The notes beneath the pieces are model-generated. The model did not search any database and had not been told where the DNA came from. It worked only from the letters and a program-made list of their open reading frames with translations. From the IMG/VR virus record IMGVR_UViG_3300028829_004859, positions 1 to 31,233 of that record: a DNA stretch of 31,233 nt; one strand, 5' to 3'. Position 1 is the first letter of the stretch. Each line of letters opens with the position of its first letter. Both the position numbers and the translations under genes were made by a program. The DNA is from a virus. Below are positions 6,299-13,392 of this stretch, one piece after another.

Positions 6299-7226
6299 AC
6301 AATTTATTTGGGCTGAGAAATATCGTCCGGATAACATAGAAGAAACTATCTTACCAGATAATCTTAAAAAAGTATTCTATAATTTAATCAAGCAGGGTGA
6401 AGTAACTAACCTGCTTTTCTCAGGTTCAGCAGGTACAGGTAAGACTACTGCTGCTAAAGCTCTTTGTAAAGAACTTGATTGTGATTATATTGTAGTTAAT
6501 GGTTCTGATGAAGGTAGGTCTATAGATATACTTAGAGATAAAATTAAAAAGTTTGTATCGACTACTTCTATGAAAGATAAACCTAAAGTAGTTATTATTG
6601 ATGAAGCTGATTACTTAGGACCTGCTGTTCAACCAGCTCTTAGAAACTTTATAGAAGAGTTCTCTAAGAATAGTAGATTCATACTTACTTGTAACTATAA
6701 GCATAAAATTATACCTCCTCTTCATAGTAGATGTTCTGTAGTAGACTTTACTGTAGGTAAAGAAGAGAAGGCTCAGATTATGGCTTCTATTGCTAAACGT
6801 ATGATATCTATATTGCAGTTTGAAAAGATAGACTTTAATCAGACTGCTGTACTAGAAATAGTTAAACGATTCTATCCTGATACTAGAAGAACTATTAATG
6901 AACTTCAGAGATATAGTCAAGTTAATGGTAAGATTGATTCTGGTATTATTGCATTAGTAGATACTTCTAAAGTAAAATCTCTTATAGGTTTTATGAAGAA
7001 AGGTGACTTTAAGTCTTGTAGGCAATGGATTGCAGATAATCCTGAGACTGATCAGTTATTTGATGACTTGTATACTAATATAAATGAATATGTAGAACCT
7101 GCATCTTTACCTAATCTTATATTAATTATGGGTGAGTATCAACATAAAGCTGCTTTTGTAACTAATCAAGAAATTAACTTAGCTGCTTTTGTAGTTGAAG
7201 TAATGAAGAGTGTAAAATGGAAATAG
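6288..7226 (+). CDS. 44: Clamp loader large subunit (T4 gp44-like AAA+ ATPase)
   Basis: gp44 forms the ATPase ring that, with gp62, opens gp45 and loads it at primer ends. Visible motifs, numbered from the GTG: Walker A GSAGTGKT (46-53), Walker B VVIIDEAD (101-108), a sensor-1 stretch LTCNY, and the SRC arginine-finger motif (147-149). The N-terminal WAEKYRPDNIEE is the classic clamp-loader opening. I chose GTG 6288 because AAGGA sits seven bases upstream; the alternative TTG at 6273 would add five residues. At 312 aa it matches T4 gp44 (319). It overlaps gp62 by ten bases. Confidence 0.93.
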   Translation: MAGEQFIWAEKYRPDNIEETILPDNLKKVFYNLIKQGEVTNLLFSGSAGTGKTTAAKALCKELDCDYIVVNGSDEGRSIDILRDKIKKFVSTTSMKDKPKVVIIDEADYLGPAVQPALRNFIEEFSKNSRFILTCNYKHKIIPPLHSRCSVVDFTVGKEEKAQIMASIAKRMISILQFEKIDFNQTAVLEIVKRFYPDTRRTINELQRYSQVNGKIDSGIIALVDTSKVKSLIGFMKKGDFKSCRQWIADNPETDQLFDDLYTNINEYVEPASLPNLILIMGEYQHKAAFVTNQEINLAAFVVEVMKSVKWK

Positions 7227-7648
7227 ATCTATTCGGAAATATTATTGAAAGAAAAGAAGAGTATGTAGCTGAAGAAGTAAAAGCTAATCCTTTTGAGTTA
7301 CTAAAAAATATATCTAATAAAAATTATCCTGAGTCTACTTTCGGTTTCAATAAATTTTTAACTAACTTAGGTATGAGTCAACGTTCTGATACTGTGTTAT
7401 TCGCTAATGAAATGAATAAATATGATAGCTTATCAGATCAAATATGTTTTGACTTCTACTATCATGGACTTCCTAAGAAAAATTATTTCGCGAAATGGGC
7501 TAAGAAATTTACTTCAGACTATACTGATATGGTCAAAGAATATTTTTCAGTCTCACATAAAGTAGCTAAACAATACGAAAAGATTTTAGATAAAGAACAG
7601 CTAGAACAAATTAAACAATGGTATAATAACAGAAAGGGAGGCAAATAA
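7217..7648 (+). CDS. 62: Clamp loader small subunit (T4 gp62-like)
   Basis: The position straight after gp44, the start MEIDLFGNI and the FDFYYHGLPKKNYFAKWAKK segment (about 78-97) identify the gp62 family. gp62 is the single non-ATPase subunit that completes the clamp loader. At 143 residues it is shorter than T4 gp62 (187). Sequence conservation in this family is low, so the assignment rests partly on synteny. The stop overlaps the next start by one base. Confidence 0.85.
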   Translation: MEIDLFGNIIERKEEYVAEEVKANPFELLKNISNKNYPESTFGFNKFLTNLGMSQRSDTVLFANEMNKYDSLSDQICFDFYYHGLPKKNYFAKWAKKFTSDYTDMVKEYFSVSHKVAKQYEKILDKEQLEQIKQWYNNRKGGK

Positions 7649-7851
7649 TGATATATGCATTTTTACTAATTGCTATGTTTGGAATTAATAATAAGGAGTT
7701 TATTGATACTTCAAGCAAACAATTAAAAGAAGGTTATTCTTGGACGCAAATCGAATGTAGAGAAGCTACACCAGGAATTCCAGCTTTAACAATAGATTCA
7801 CCTAATGGTAAATCTTATGTGTGCAATAAATTAACTAAAACTAATAAATAA
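7648..7851 (+). CDS. Small exported or membrane-anchored protein (67 aa)
   Basis: GGGAGG precedes the ATG. The first 13 residues (MIYAFLLIAMFGI) are hydrophobic and could act as a signal or anchor, though there is no basic n-region. The rest is polar, with two cysteines (QIEC and YVCNK) that could form a disulphide outside the cytoplasm. No family is recognised. It sits oddly inside the replication operon. Confidence 0.5.
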   Translation: MIYAFLLIAMFGINNKEFIDTSSKQLKEGYSWTQIECREATPGIPALTIDSPNGKSYVCNKLTKTNK

Positions 7852-7879
7852 TTAGTTAATTAACAAGGGAGACATTCAA

Positions 7880-8119
7880 ATGTCATTTGATATTACTAAA
7901 GCATCTTTAGATGAAATTAAAAATAAGTGCAGACTTATTAGTAAAGACGAACATGGTCATGAAATTCAGGACCAAAGAATAACTATGATGGCTAAAATCT
8001 ATAACTGTATTCAAGAAGCAGATGTAGCAAAAGAGTCAGGTGATACAGCTGCTGCTGAATGGTTAACTAATAGAGCCGCAGAATTAGCAGAGAACTGGAA
8101 AGACCAACTTAACGACTAG
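7880..8119 (+). CDS. Small acidic helical protein (79 aa)
   Basis: GGGAG at 7867-7871 supports the ATG at 7880. The 79 residues form probable helices with alternating charge and an alanine-rich AAEWLTNRAAELAENW tail. No signal, membrane or metal-binding motif is seen, and the family is not recognised. The 41-base gap to regA holds a TATAAATG box at 8142-8149 that resembles a late promoter. Confidence 0.55.
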   Translation: MSFDITKASLDEIKNKCRLISKDEHGHEIQDQRITMMAKIYNCIQEADVAKESGDTAAAEWLTNRAAELAENWKDQLND

Positions 8120-8160
8120 TATCTAAATCTATTAAATAACTTATAAATGATGATTAGGTT

Positions 8161-8541
8161 ATGATAGAAAATTTATTAGAAGTTAAATTAGGCGAACGCG
8201 ATAATTTCCTTAAAATTGTCGAAACTCTGACACGAATAGGTGTTGAAGGTTCTGATAATAAACTCGTTCAAACATGTCATTTACTCCATAAGAGAGGTAA
8301 ATATTTTCTATGTCATTATAGAGAGTTGTTTATTTTAGATGGTTATGAACGAGAGTTAAAAGAAGATGATATTAAGAGACGAAATGGAATCGCAAAGCTA
8401 CTCGAACAATGGAATTTATGTACTATTGTTGAAAAACCTAAATCCGAGCCAAACTCACTGGCTCGGGTTAAAATTATTCCCTTCAAAGAAAAAGCCAAAT
8501 GGCAACTCAAACAAAATTATACGATCGGTAAAAAGAAATAA
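8161..8541 (+). CDS. regA: RegA translational repressor
   Basis: The 126 residues align by eye along the whole length with T4 RegA (122 aa). Shared features are the MIE start, DNFLKIVETLTRIGV, CHLLHKRGKYFLCHYRELF, DGYERELKEDD, and the C-terminal KAKWQLKQNYTIG. RegA binds the translation start regions of many early phage mRNAs, including its own and replication genes, and blocks ribosome entry. It lies directly before gene 43, as in T4. Codon choice (CGA, CGC, ATC) differs somewhat from the AGA-rich neighbours, and the reading frame contains a strong GC-rich hairpin at 8444-8466. Confidence 0.93.
   Translation: MIENLLEVKLGERDNFLKIVETLTRIGVEGSDNKLVQTCHLLHKRGKYFLCHYRELFILDGYERELKEDDIKRRNGIAKLLEQWNLCTIVEKPKSEPNSLARVKIIPFKEKAKWQLKQNYTIGKKK
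8444..8466 (+). other. GC-rich 8-bp hairpin inside regA
   Basis: CCGAGCCA at 8444-8451 and TGGCTCGG at 8459-8466 form a perfect 8-bp stem with a 7-base loop. It is the most stable simple hairpin seen inside any coding region here. No T-tract follows, so it is not a typical terminator. It could slow transcription or translation, protect RNA, or mark the boundary of regA/gene 43 transcripts. Confidence 0.6.
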
Positions 8542-8550
8542 CTTTACCAC

Positions 8551-8565
8551 TATAACTATTGTATG
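8551..8565 (+). promoter_or_regulatory. Leader without Shine-Dalgarno at gene 43, near-identical to gene 61
   Basis: TATAACTATTGTATG runs into the ATG of the polymerase gene with no GGAG-type site upstream. The same 15 bases occur at the gene 61 start (12529-12543) with two differences. A shared operator for a translational repressor is plausible, because regA lies just upstream and T4 RegA controls gene 43-region mRNAs. That is inference. Confidence 0.4.
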
Positions 8566-11055
8566 AGTAAATATTATACTAATGTTAATCGATGGGGTAA
8601 TACTCTCTTTGTAAGAGGTATTTCAGATGGTAAAGAGTTTAGAGATAAACTTAATTACTCTCCTACTCTTTATATTGAATCTAAAAAAGAGACTGGTGTA
8701 ACTAGTCTTTATGGTACGCCGCTTAAACCTACTCAGTTTGATAAGATGCAAGAAGCTACTGAGTTTGCTAAAAAGCATGAAGATACTAATCTTAAACTTT
8801 ACGGTTTTCCTTTATTTCATTCTAGTTATATCAATGAGACTTTTCCTAATGCTGAAAAGACTTATAACAGAGATGAGATTAGAACTTTTAATATTGATAT
8901 CGAGGTAACTTCTAACGAAGGTTTTCCTACTGCTAAAGAAGCTGCTTATCCTGTTACTGCTATTTGTATTCACGATAATATTTCTGATAAGTATATTACT
9001 TTAGGTGATAACGACTGGGATAGTTCTAAATCTGAATTACCTCAAGAGATTATCGATAAAGTTGTTTATATTAAATGTTCTTCTGAGCATGATCTACTAA
9101 CTAAGTTTCTTAAGTTCTGGAAAGATAATTGTCCTCATGTTGTAACGGGTTGGAACGTTGCAGGTTTCGATATGCCTTATTTGTATAATAGATTGAATAA
9201 TCTTGGTTTCGATGCTGGTAAGTTATCTCCTTGGGGTAGATGTGATATGAGAGAGTATCAGACTAGAAGAGGTATAGAAACTGAAGTAGCTATGAAAGGT
9301 GTATCTGTTATTGACTATATTGTACTCTATAGAAGAAATAGAATACAAGAGTCTTATAGACTAGATTGGGTAGCTCACTTAGAGCTAGGTCAACGTAAGT
9401 TAGATCATAGTGAAGTAACTGGTTTGCATATGCTTTACTATAGTAATTATCAAAAATTTATCGATTATAATATTCAAGATGTTAATCTAGTAGGTTTACT
9501 CGATAAAAAGATGGGTCTAATAGACGCTCAGTTAGCTATGGCTTATAAAGCATCTCTTAACTATGACGAAGTAAGTTCACCTGTGAGAGCGTGGGACTCC
9601 CTCATCAATAAAGAGCTAATTAAAGAAAATAAACATCCTCACTTTAATATAGTTGCAGGTGATAAGACTTCTCAGATACCTGGCGGTCATGTAAAAGAAC
9701 CTATTGCAGGTAAACATGGATGGGTTTTATCTTTTGACTTAAACTCTCTATATCCTCATCTTGTTATGCAATATAATATTTCTCCTGAGACTATCATAAA
9801 CGAATCTAAAGTATGGGCTGATATATCTCCTGAAGAACGTATAAGACGATTCTTAAATAGAGAACCTTTACCTGACGATTGTAAAGGTAAAATTATTGCA
9901 GGTTCTGGTTGGAAGTATCATGATAAGATCGAAGGTATAATGCCTCGTATTATGAGAACTCTTTACGAAGAGAGACTTATATTCAAAGATAGAATGATAG
10001 AAAAGCAGAAGAAAGGTGAACCTTCTACTTACGAACAGAATAATCAGCAAGTTAGAAAGATTCTATTGAATAGTGGTTATGGTGCTATTACTAATAAGTT
10101 CTATAGATGGTACGATCAACGATTAGGTGAATCTATTACTCTATCAGGTCAGTTTATTATTCAAGAAGCTGAAAAGAACTTAAATGCTTTTATGAATAAA
10201 CTACTTAAGACTGAAAATAAAGATTATATTATTGCTATCGATACTGACTCTAATTATCTTAACGTTCAACCTCTTGTAGATAAATTTTTCTCTGATAAGT
10301 CTAGAGAAGAAATCATTGATATTTTAGATAAGATAGCTGAAGAGCAATTAGATAGAATACTAGAAGAAGGTTATCAAGACGTATCTAAGTATATGAATAC
10401 TAGAGGTCAGAAGATGGTAATGAAACGAGAGTGTATTGCTGAAACTGCTGTATGGACTGCTAAGAAACGATATGCTATGTCTGTATGGGATACTGAAGGT
10501 GTTAGACATAAAGAAGCTAAGATAAAGATTCAAGGTTTAGATGCTATTAGATCTTCTACTCCTCAAATTATGAGAGGGAAACTCCTTAACATGATTACTC
10601 TTACTTTGCAAACTGATGAAGAGACTTTACAGAAATATATTAAAGAAGTTAAAGAAGAATATATGAAAATGGTTCCTCAGGATATTGCTTTTCCTAGAAC
10701 TATGAACTCTATTACTGATTATACTATTAAAGAAGGGTTTATGAAAGGTACTCCTCCTCATGTAAGAGGTGCTATTGCTTTCAATAGATTACTAGAACAG
10801 AAAAACTTAACCAAGAAATGGGAAAAGATTAATAATGGAGAGAAGGGTAGATTTGTATATCTTAGAGAACCTAATAACGTAGGTACTCATGTTATATCTT
10901 TTATGACTTCTTTACCGGATGAAGTAGATATCAATAAGTATATTGATTATGAAAAAATGTTTTCTAAAACTGTTACTGAACCTTTCAAACATATATTAGA
11001 TCCAATTGGTTGGTCTTCTGTTAAAAGGGCTACACTAGTCGACTTCTTTTCTTAA
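8563..11055 (+). CDS. 43: Family B DNA polymerase (T4 gp43-like)
   Basis: This is the replicative polymerase with 3'-5' proofreading, 830 residues against 898 in T4. Exonuclease residues are visible: Exo I D112/E114 in NIDIEV, Exo II N198 with FD at 202-203 (GWNVAGFDMPYL), and Exo III D306 in YNIQDV. Polymerase motif A is DLNSLYP (392-398), motif B is in KILLNSGYG (499-507), and motif C is DTDS (560-563). The C-terminus, ATLVDFFS, looks like the hydrophobic clamp-binding tail. The start at 8563 has no Shine-Dalgarno but carries the leader shared with gene 61. Confidence 0.97.
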   Translation: MSKYYTNVNRWGNTLFVRGISDGKEFRDKLNYSPTLYIESKKETGVTSLYGTPLKPTQFDKMQEATEFAKKHEDTNLKLYGFPLFHSSYINETFPNAEKTYNRDEIRTFNIDIEVTSNEGFPTAKEAAYPVTAICIHDNISDKYITLGDNDWDSSKSELPQEIIDKVVYIKCSSEHDLLTKFLKFWKDNCPHVVTGWNVAGFDMPYLYNRLNNLGFDAGKLSPWGRCDMREYQTRRGIETEVAMKGVSVIDYIVLYRRNRIQESYRLDWVAHLELGQRKLDHSEVTGLHMLYYSNYQKFIDYNIQDVNLVGLLDKKMGLIDAQLAMAYKASLNYDEVSSPVRAWDSLINKELIKENKHPHFNIVAGDKTSQIPGGHVKEPIAGKHGWVLSFDLNSLYPHLVMQYNISPETIINESKVWADISPEERIRRFLNREPLPDDCKGKIIAGSGWKYHDKIEGIMPRIMRTLYEERLIFKDRMIEKQKKGEPSTYEQNNQQVRKILLNSGYGAITNKFYRWYDQRLGESITLSGQFIIQEAEKNLNAFMNKLLKTENKDYIIAIDTDSNYLNVQPLVDKFFSDKSREEIIDILDKIAEEQLDRILEEGYQDVSKYMNTRGQKMVMKRECIAETAVWTAKKRYAMSVWDTEGVRHKEAKIKIQGLDAIRSSTPQIMRGKLLNMITLTLQTDEETLQKYIKEVKEEYMKMVPQDIAFPRTMNSITDYTIKEGFMKGTPPHVRGAIAFNRLLEQKNLTKKWEKINNGEKGRFVYLREPNNVGTHVISFMTSLPDEVDINKYIDYEKMFSKTVTEPFKHILDPIGWSSVKRATLVDFFS

Positions 11056-11061
11056 TAAATA
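11054..11061 (+). promoter_or_regulatory. Possible late promoter after gene 43 (AATAAATA)
   Basis: AATAAATA overlaps the polymerase stop codon and is one mismatch from TATAAATA. It lies 21 bases before the ATG at 11082, where AGAGAG precedes the start. The call is weak because TAATAAATAA can arise by chance at AT-rich stops. Confidence 0.3.
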
Positions 11062-11081
11062 ATTAGAAAGAGAGAAGTAAA

Positions 11082-11618
11082 ATGTCAATTGATCCAAATA
11101 TACTAGCACAATTCAAAAATATGAATGAACTCACTGAATTTCTTAGCGAAAGAATCAATTCTGGCGTTGAGATTTCTCGTGGTAAAAATGGTTTAGAAAG
11201 ATCCAAAGAAGCGAAAGCTAAAATGGATAGAGAAAAGCATAGAGATTTAAGAAGAAGAGGTTATAGAGAAGAAACCGAAATAGAAGAAGCTGAAAAGAAA
11301 GCGCATGATAGAAATACTAAAACAAAAGAAACAGAAGTAAAGAAACATGCTAATGGCGGTGAAACTCATAAGACTATTGAGAAAGAACCAATGCCTGATC
11401 AGGATATGGAACAAGAACAGCCACCTGAAGAGCAGCCACCAGCTCCTCCTCCAGTACAGCCTCAACCTGGGTCTCAAGTAAAGATTGGTCGAAAAGTATT
11501 AGACAAGAAGATAGAACCTACAGCTAAAAAAATTACAGTAAGTAAAGAAGAACAAAAGATAAATGTAAAGCCGAAGGTAATGATAGACACCAAGAAGGAT
11601 ATAGGCGTAAATAAGTAG
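11082..11618 (+). CDS. Low-complexity charged, Pro/Gln-rich protein (178 aa)
   Basis: The first 30 residues look folded (NILAQFKNMNELTEFLSERI). A long charged, probably coiled or disordered, Arg/Glu/Lys region follows at about 35-100. Then come a Pro/Gln/Glu segment at about 105-132 (including PPEEQPPAPPPVQPQPG) and a basic tail. The layout resembles scaffold or tether proteins, and a linker role at the replisome or in the virion is conceivable. No family is recognised. Confidence 0.65.
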   Translation: MSIDPNILAQFKNMNELTEFLSERINSGVEISRGKNGLERSKEAKAKMDREKHRDLRRRGYREETEIEEAEKKAHDRNTKTKETEVKKHANGGETHKTIEKEPMPDQDMEQEQPPEEQPPAPPPVQPQPGSQVKIGRKVLDKKIEPTAKKITVSKEEQKINVKPKVMIDTKKDIGVNK

Positions 11619-11621
11619 ATA

Positions 11622-11993
11622 ATGGAATTAAATGCTGATACGATAGAGTTATTTGCTGCGAAAAATTATACAAATCCGTTTTGTCATAGTAAAGAAGAAT
11701 TTATTGAAGACTTAAATAGATTTAAATTAGCAAAGAAACTCGCTAAGAAAGTAAATACAGATAAGACTAAAAATATAAGGTTATTAGTAAATCACATAAT
11801 ATGTTTTACAAATAACTTTGAAAGAAATGCAGCAAAGAAAATATTATTTGCCTTTGCTACAGAAGAAGAAAAAGAAGTCTTTAAAACCGTACTAACTTAT
11901 CTTAGTTTATTAGATAGTAAGGAATACGCAGATATAGGACATTGTTTGTATACTGCAAAATTATTGAAGGAAATGGACAATGCCAGCCGTTAA
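11622..11993 (+). CDS. Conserved T4-like hypothetical protein (123 aa)
   Basis: The pattern RLLVNHIICFTNNFERNAAKK, then LFAFATEEE and FKTVLTYLSLL, resembles a small helical protein often found next to replication genes in marine T4-like phages. Its function is unknown. The ATG at 11622 lies three bases after the previous stop, and the 3' end overlaps the next gene by 14 bases. Confidence 0.6.
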   Translation: MELNADTIELFAAKNYTNPFCHSKEEFIEDLNRFKLAKKLAKKVNTDKTKNIRLLVNHIICFTNNFERNAAKKILFAFATEEEKEVFKTVLTYLSLLDSKEYADIGHCLYTAKLLKEMDNASR

Positions 11994-12528
11994 CGTTGTA
12001 GATACATTAATTATTTTTAGGATACTTAAGAAGCTAGTAACTCCTTATAATAAAATGAAGGCGTTTGAATTAGGCTTAATTGATGCAGATGGTAAGTCAT
12101 TAAAGAAAGCTAAATCCTCAGAAGAAAAAGGTGCTATGACTCTAGTAGACAGATTAGTACTTAATATGAAAAGATTACTTGGAAAAGTACCATTAGGTAA
12201 GACTAGACTAGCATCATATATTGCTGCTTTAGCTCTTCTTAAAGAACATGTACAAGATGAATATAATAATGAAACAGCAAATGCACTTATGGAAAAATTA
12301 GAAGAAAATAGAATTATACCTAAACTTGAGCATGATATAGGAACTAAAGAAGGTTACCTAGCCGCTATGGAAGAAGCTATTATGATAGAAATGCATTCTG
12401 GAGCTGCATTAGGTGGTCCTCTTAGTCCTACAACAACAAATTCTCAAGCAAATGCCTCTGGACTAGCCGGTCCTACAGGTCCTTCGAAAAAAAGAAAGAA
12501 CTTAACGAAAATTTTATCAAGAGTTTAA
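11980..12528 (+). CDS. Conserved T4-like protein of unknown role (182 aa)
   Basis: The start, VVDTLIIFRILKKLVTPYNK, followed by AFELGLIDADGKSLKKAKS, recalls a protein family conserved in marine T4-like phages but without known activity; this is from memory. The central part is helical, with KRLLGKVPLGKTRLASYIAA. The C-terminal 45 residues are disordered, with Gly/Pro/Thr/Ser repeats ending in a basic tail, KKRKNLTKILSRV. This tail could bind DNA or another virion protein. Confidence 0.65.
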   Translation: MPAVNVVDTLIIFRILKKLVTPYNKMKAFELGLIDADGKSLKKAKSSEEKGAMTLVDRLVLNMKRLLGKVPLGKTRLASYIAALALLKEHVQDEYNNETANALMEKLEENRIIPKLEHDIGTKEGYLAAMEEAIMIEMHSGAALGGPLSPTTTNSQANASGLAGPTGPSKKRKNLTKILSRV

Positions 12529-12543
12529 TATAACTATATTATG
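12529..12543 (+). promoter_or_regulatory. Leader without Shine-Dalgarno at gene 61, near-identical to gene 43
   Basis: TATAACTATATTATG begins at the base after the previous stop and ends with the primase ATG. It matches the gene 43 leader at 13 of 15 positions. No purine-rich ribosome site is present. See 8551-8565. Confidence 0.4.
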
Positions 12544-13392
12544 CTTGATGTAAAAGAAGTTAAATGTCCTTATTGTAGCGATACTGCTTTTGTGTATAAA
12601 ACTGAAGTAGAAATGTTTCTTTGTCACGGGTGTCAAAGAGATTTGAACTATGAGAAGGTAAAAGAATATGATGCTAATAAGTCAGTTGATACTGGGAGTA
12701 GGAATACTAGGATTGATATCCGCCAAAACGTGGACTATAGTAGTGTGCTACGTTATTGTGAGAGGTTGGATACTTTACCTGATAGCCATAAGTGCGTACG
12801 TTATGTACGGTCTCGTGGCATCGATAGTAGCCTTCTGGTGGATCTCTATTACAGTGAACGGTTTAGAGAGATTGGTATTTCAACGGGAAATATCATGGTT
12901 AAAGGAGATGAATCACCGCGATTAGTAATACCTATTCGTAATAGTGAAGGTAAGATATATGGTATGCAGGGTAGAGCCTTAGATGATAATGAAATGAGAT
13001 ACCTCACTATGTACTTTAATAATAATGAGAGAATATATGGTTTAGATAAAGTCGATGTCACTAAACCTTTTAATGTAGTAGAAGGCCCTATCGACAGTTT
13101 TTTTATAAAAAATTGTGTAGCTTTATGCGGAGCGAACGATATTGATAATAAATATTCTAAGCTTGCAACAATCATATTAGATAACGAGCCGCGTAATAGG
13201 CAGATTGTTGACAAGGTAGCTAAATACCTTGATCGACAATTCAAGGTAGTGATCTGGCCAGATCATATTAAAGAAAAAGACATTAACGAAATGACACTTG
13301 CCGGTATCGACGTCAATGCTGTCGTTACCAGTAACACCTTTAGTGGACTGACCGGAAAATTACAACTGAATGCTTGGAAAAAAACCCAATGA
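12541..13392 (+). CDS. 61: DNA primase (T4 gp61-like)
   Basis: gp61 makes pentaribonucleotide primers for the lagging strand in complex with the gp41 helicase. The N-terminal zinc ribbon has CPYC (C9, C12) and CHGC (C28, C31). The TOPRIM catalytic core shows Glu181 in VVEGPIDSFF and Asp214 in IILDNEPRN. The RNSEGKIYGMQGR segment leads into TOPRIM, as in DnaG-like primases. At 283 residues it is shorter than T4 gp61 (342). The region 12700-12860 uses CGT and CGG for arginine, unlike most neighbours. It overlaps nrdA by four bases. Confidence 0.92.
   Translation: MLDVKEVKCPYCSDTAFVYKTEVEMFLCHGCQRDLNYEKVKEYDANKSVDTGSRNTRIDIRQNVDYSSVLRYCERLDTLPDSHKCVRYVRSRGIDSSLLVDLYYSERFREIGISTGNIMVKGDESPRLVIPIRNSEGKIYGMQGRALDDNEMRYLTMYFNNNERIYGLDKVDVTKPFNVVEGPIDSFFIKNCVALCGANDIDNKYSKLATIILDNEPRNRQIVDKVAKYLDRQFKVVIWPDHIKEKDINEMTLAGIDVNAVVTSNTFSGLTGKLQLNAWKKTQ

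Noticed and set aside
12849-13244. Minus-strand open frame of 131 codons within primase
   Set aside because: It is a shadow of the primase gene, with no ribosome site and no recognisable domain.
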